In this document: piece after piece, positions 6,370 to 7,285 of the stretch
Numbering within the stretch: position 1 is the stretch's first letter
How the letters are laid out: the number at the start of each line of letters is the position of its first letter
Assembly: GCA_946621895.1 (NCBI GenBank)
Contig: CAMOOZ010000118.1
Span: 1 to 7,285, forward strand
Direction of reading: 5' to 3'
Source of the DNA: an uncultured Lachnospiraceae bacterium
GTDB taxonomy: Bacteria > Bacillota_A > Clostridia > Lachnospirales > Lachnospiraceae
DNA: 7,285 nt
The notes under the pieces: generated by a model
Databases searched by the model: none
What the model was told of the DNA's origin: nothing
Seen by the model: only the letters and a program-made list of their open reading frames with translations
Made by a program: the position numbers and the translations under genes

Positions 6370-6397
6370 TTGTAAAATCCACAGAATATGATATAAT
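6370..6397 (+). promoter_or_regulatory. Promoter P2: TTGTAA, 16 bp, extended -10 TGATATAAT
   Basis: The -10 TATAAT is at 6392-6397 with TG at 6389-6390, and a four-of-six -35 TTGTAA is at 6370-6375. This is the best housekeeping-sigma promoter in the window. A start near 6404 would precede GGAGG (6421-6425) and the ATG at 6435. Confidence 0.75.
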
Positions 6398-6434
6398 TAT
6401 ATGTTTGACTATTTTCAGTCGGAGGTTTCTTTCT

Positions 6435-7285
6435 ATGTTAAGCCGTACCCAAAAATTTTTGCTTGCCAGCGCCGCCGTATGTTTTGCCTTCACGCTTTAC
6501 GCCGTCCTCTTTCTGGATTACTGGGTGCTGATCATCAGCTTTACGCTTCATAGTCTGCTGCTTCTTGCTTTTTGTTATTTCTGCTTCCGCGTCCAGGAGG
6601 ATCGCACGCCGGACGGCATCCTGATCAGAGAGGAGCTTGAACGGGTAAAGACCGACCGCCGCGCAAAGCAGGAGGAATATGAAACAAAGGTCCGTGAGCT
6701 GCAGGAAGCCGCCGAGGAGAAGGAAAAGGAGTTCGCGGCGCTTCGGGAAAAGAATTCCTCCCTGGAAAAGCTGGTCGAGCAGTTAAAGGAGAAAACCTCT
6801 TCACTGGAGGAATCCGCGAAGGCAGCGGATGAAACCGCCGCGCTGACCTCCATTCTGCCTCAGTTAAAAACCTCCCGCCCGGCCTCGTCCACGGTGAACA
6901 TCATCGATATCGCGAATAAGACGGCGGAGGAATTCAAGGATGCAGCGGCGCTCGCCGGGCTGATCATCCGCGTTTCCGCGAAGGAAAGCCGGCTTTTTGT
7001 CAAGGCCGATCCCGAAATGCTCCGGGTGCTTTTCCGGAATATCATCGACAACTCCATCAAGTACATGAAGCGTCAGGGCTCTCTGATCATCACGATCTCG
7101 AGTGTCGCGGACGAGCTCTTCATCGTGTTAAAGGATACCGGCGAAGGGCTTCCCCAGGATGAGGTCAGGCACATTTTTGAATTAAATTATCAGGGTTCAA
7201 ACCGCATCAGCGGCAACGGCCTCGGACTTGCCCAGGCGAAGGCCATCGTGGAATACTACGGCGGGACGATCTACGCGAAGTCCAC
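6435..7285 (+). CDS. Membrane-anchored coiled-coil protein with histidine-kinase-type ATPase domain; 3' end beyond window
   Basis: ATG 6435 has GGAGG at 6421-6425 with a 9-nt gap and two promoters upstream. The visible 283 codons encode two membrane helices (about 6-28 and 30-52) with almost no loop between them, so little extracellular sensing surface. A charged coiled coil follows at 62-135, then a HATPase_c domain: N box RNIIDNSIKY (201-210), G1 box DTGEGL (234-239), F-box-like IFELNYQG (247-254) and G2 box GNGLGLA (260-266). The frame is open at the window end. The only histidines are H39, in a membrane helix, and H246, next to the F box. No H-box phosphoacceptor lies between the coiled coil and the ATPase domain. 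It may be an atypical kinase phosphorylating elsewhere, an ATPase without kinase activity, or a kinase with a phosphoacceptor past the window end. It is divergent to the ATPase operon and could regulate it, but nothing in the sequence shows that. Confidence 0.93.
   Translation, partial: MLSRTQKFLLASAAVCFAFTLYAVLFLDYWVLIISFTLHSLLLLAFCYFCFRVQEDRTPDGILIREELERVKTDRRAKQEEYETKVRELQEAAEEKEKEFAALREKNSSLEKLVEQLKEKTSSLEESAKAADETAALTSILPQLKTSRPASSTVNIIDIANKTAEEFKDAAALAGLIIRVSAKESRLFVKADPEMLRVLFRNIIDNSIKYMKRQGSLIITISSVADELFIVLKDTGEGLPQDEVRHIFELNYQGSNRISGNGLGLAQAKAIVEYYGGTIYAKS

Larger units (their letters stand above)
6281..6434. other. Divergent AT-rich intergenic region
   Basis: This 154-bp spacer lies between the leftward operon and the rightward kinase-like gene. 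It holds two good extended -10 elements for the rightward gene and an uninterrupted pyrimidine run. I found no convincing leftward promoter, although one is expected here. Confidence 0.8.

Noticed and set aside
6575..7066. Two minus-strand frames of 92 and 68 codons
   Set aside because: Ser-rich antisense of the coiled-coil and HATPase regions of the rightward gene.

Overview
The window looks like chromosomal accessory DNA from a Gram-positive anaerobe, most plausibly a gut-type Clostridia (Lachnospiraceae-like). The support is moderate GC, strong GGAGG-type ribosome sites, extended -10 promoters, and a palindromic intergenic repeat of a kind I recall from gut Firmicutes. This placement is inference; there is no rRNA or housekeeping gene to fix it.

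Layout: three genes run leftward on the minus strand and one runs rightward. From the divergent intergenic region (6281-6434) leftward they are a 77-residue unrecognised acidic/coiled protein (6047-6280), a 789-residue tandem AAA+ ATPase (3655-6024), a structured 193-bp intergenic element, and a very large protein whose first 1150 codons (3450 to 1) are open to the left edge. Rightward from 6435 is a membrane-anchored coiled-coil protein with a histidine-kinase-type ATPase domain, cut by the right edge.

The large protein is the most unusual gene. Its first ~490 residues are low complexity (Asn/Gln/Glu/Pro/Gly) and contain three near-identical cationic aromatic segments centred on GIPNWF plus one divergent copy, set in acidic linkers. 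Helical regions follow. The visible C-terminal part carries motifs resembling the active site of PI3/4-kinase/HipA-like atypical kinases, with key residues substituted. The ATPase resembles the two-module ATPase (winged-helix-like region, degenerate AAA, canonical AAA) often encoded beside extracellular contractile injection systems (Afp15/Pvc15 type). No sheath, tube or baseplate gene is visible, so a link of the large protein to such a system as cargo is only a hypothesis.

The ATPase and large-protein genes are separated by an element with 14-bp inverted repeats, internal hairpins and terminator-like ends. It is flanked by 8-bp direct repeats, one containing the ATPase stop codon and the other the next gene's ribosome site. 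Removing the element and one repeat copy would leave the genes 3 nt apart, which suggests a MITE-like insertion into a tight operon. The rightward gene lacks any histidine where a phosphoacceptor would be expected.
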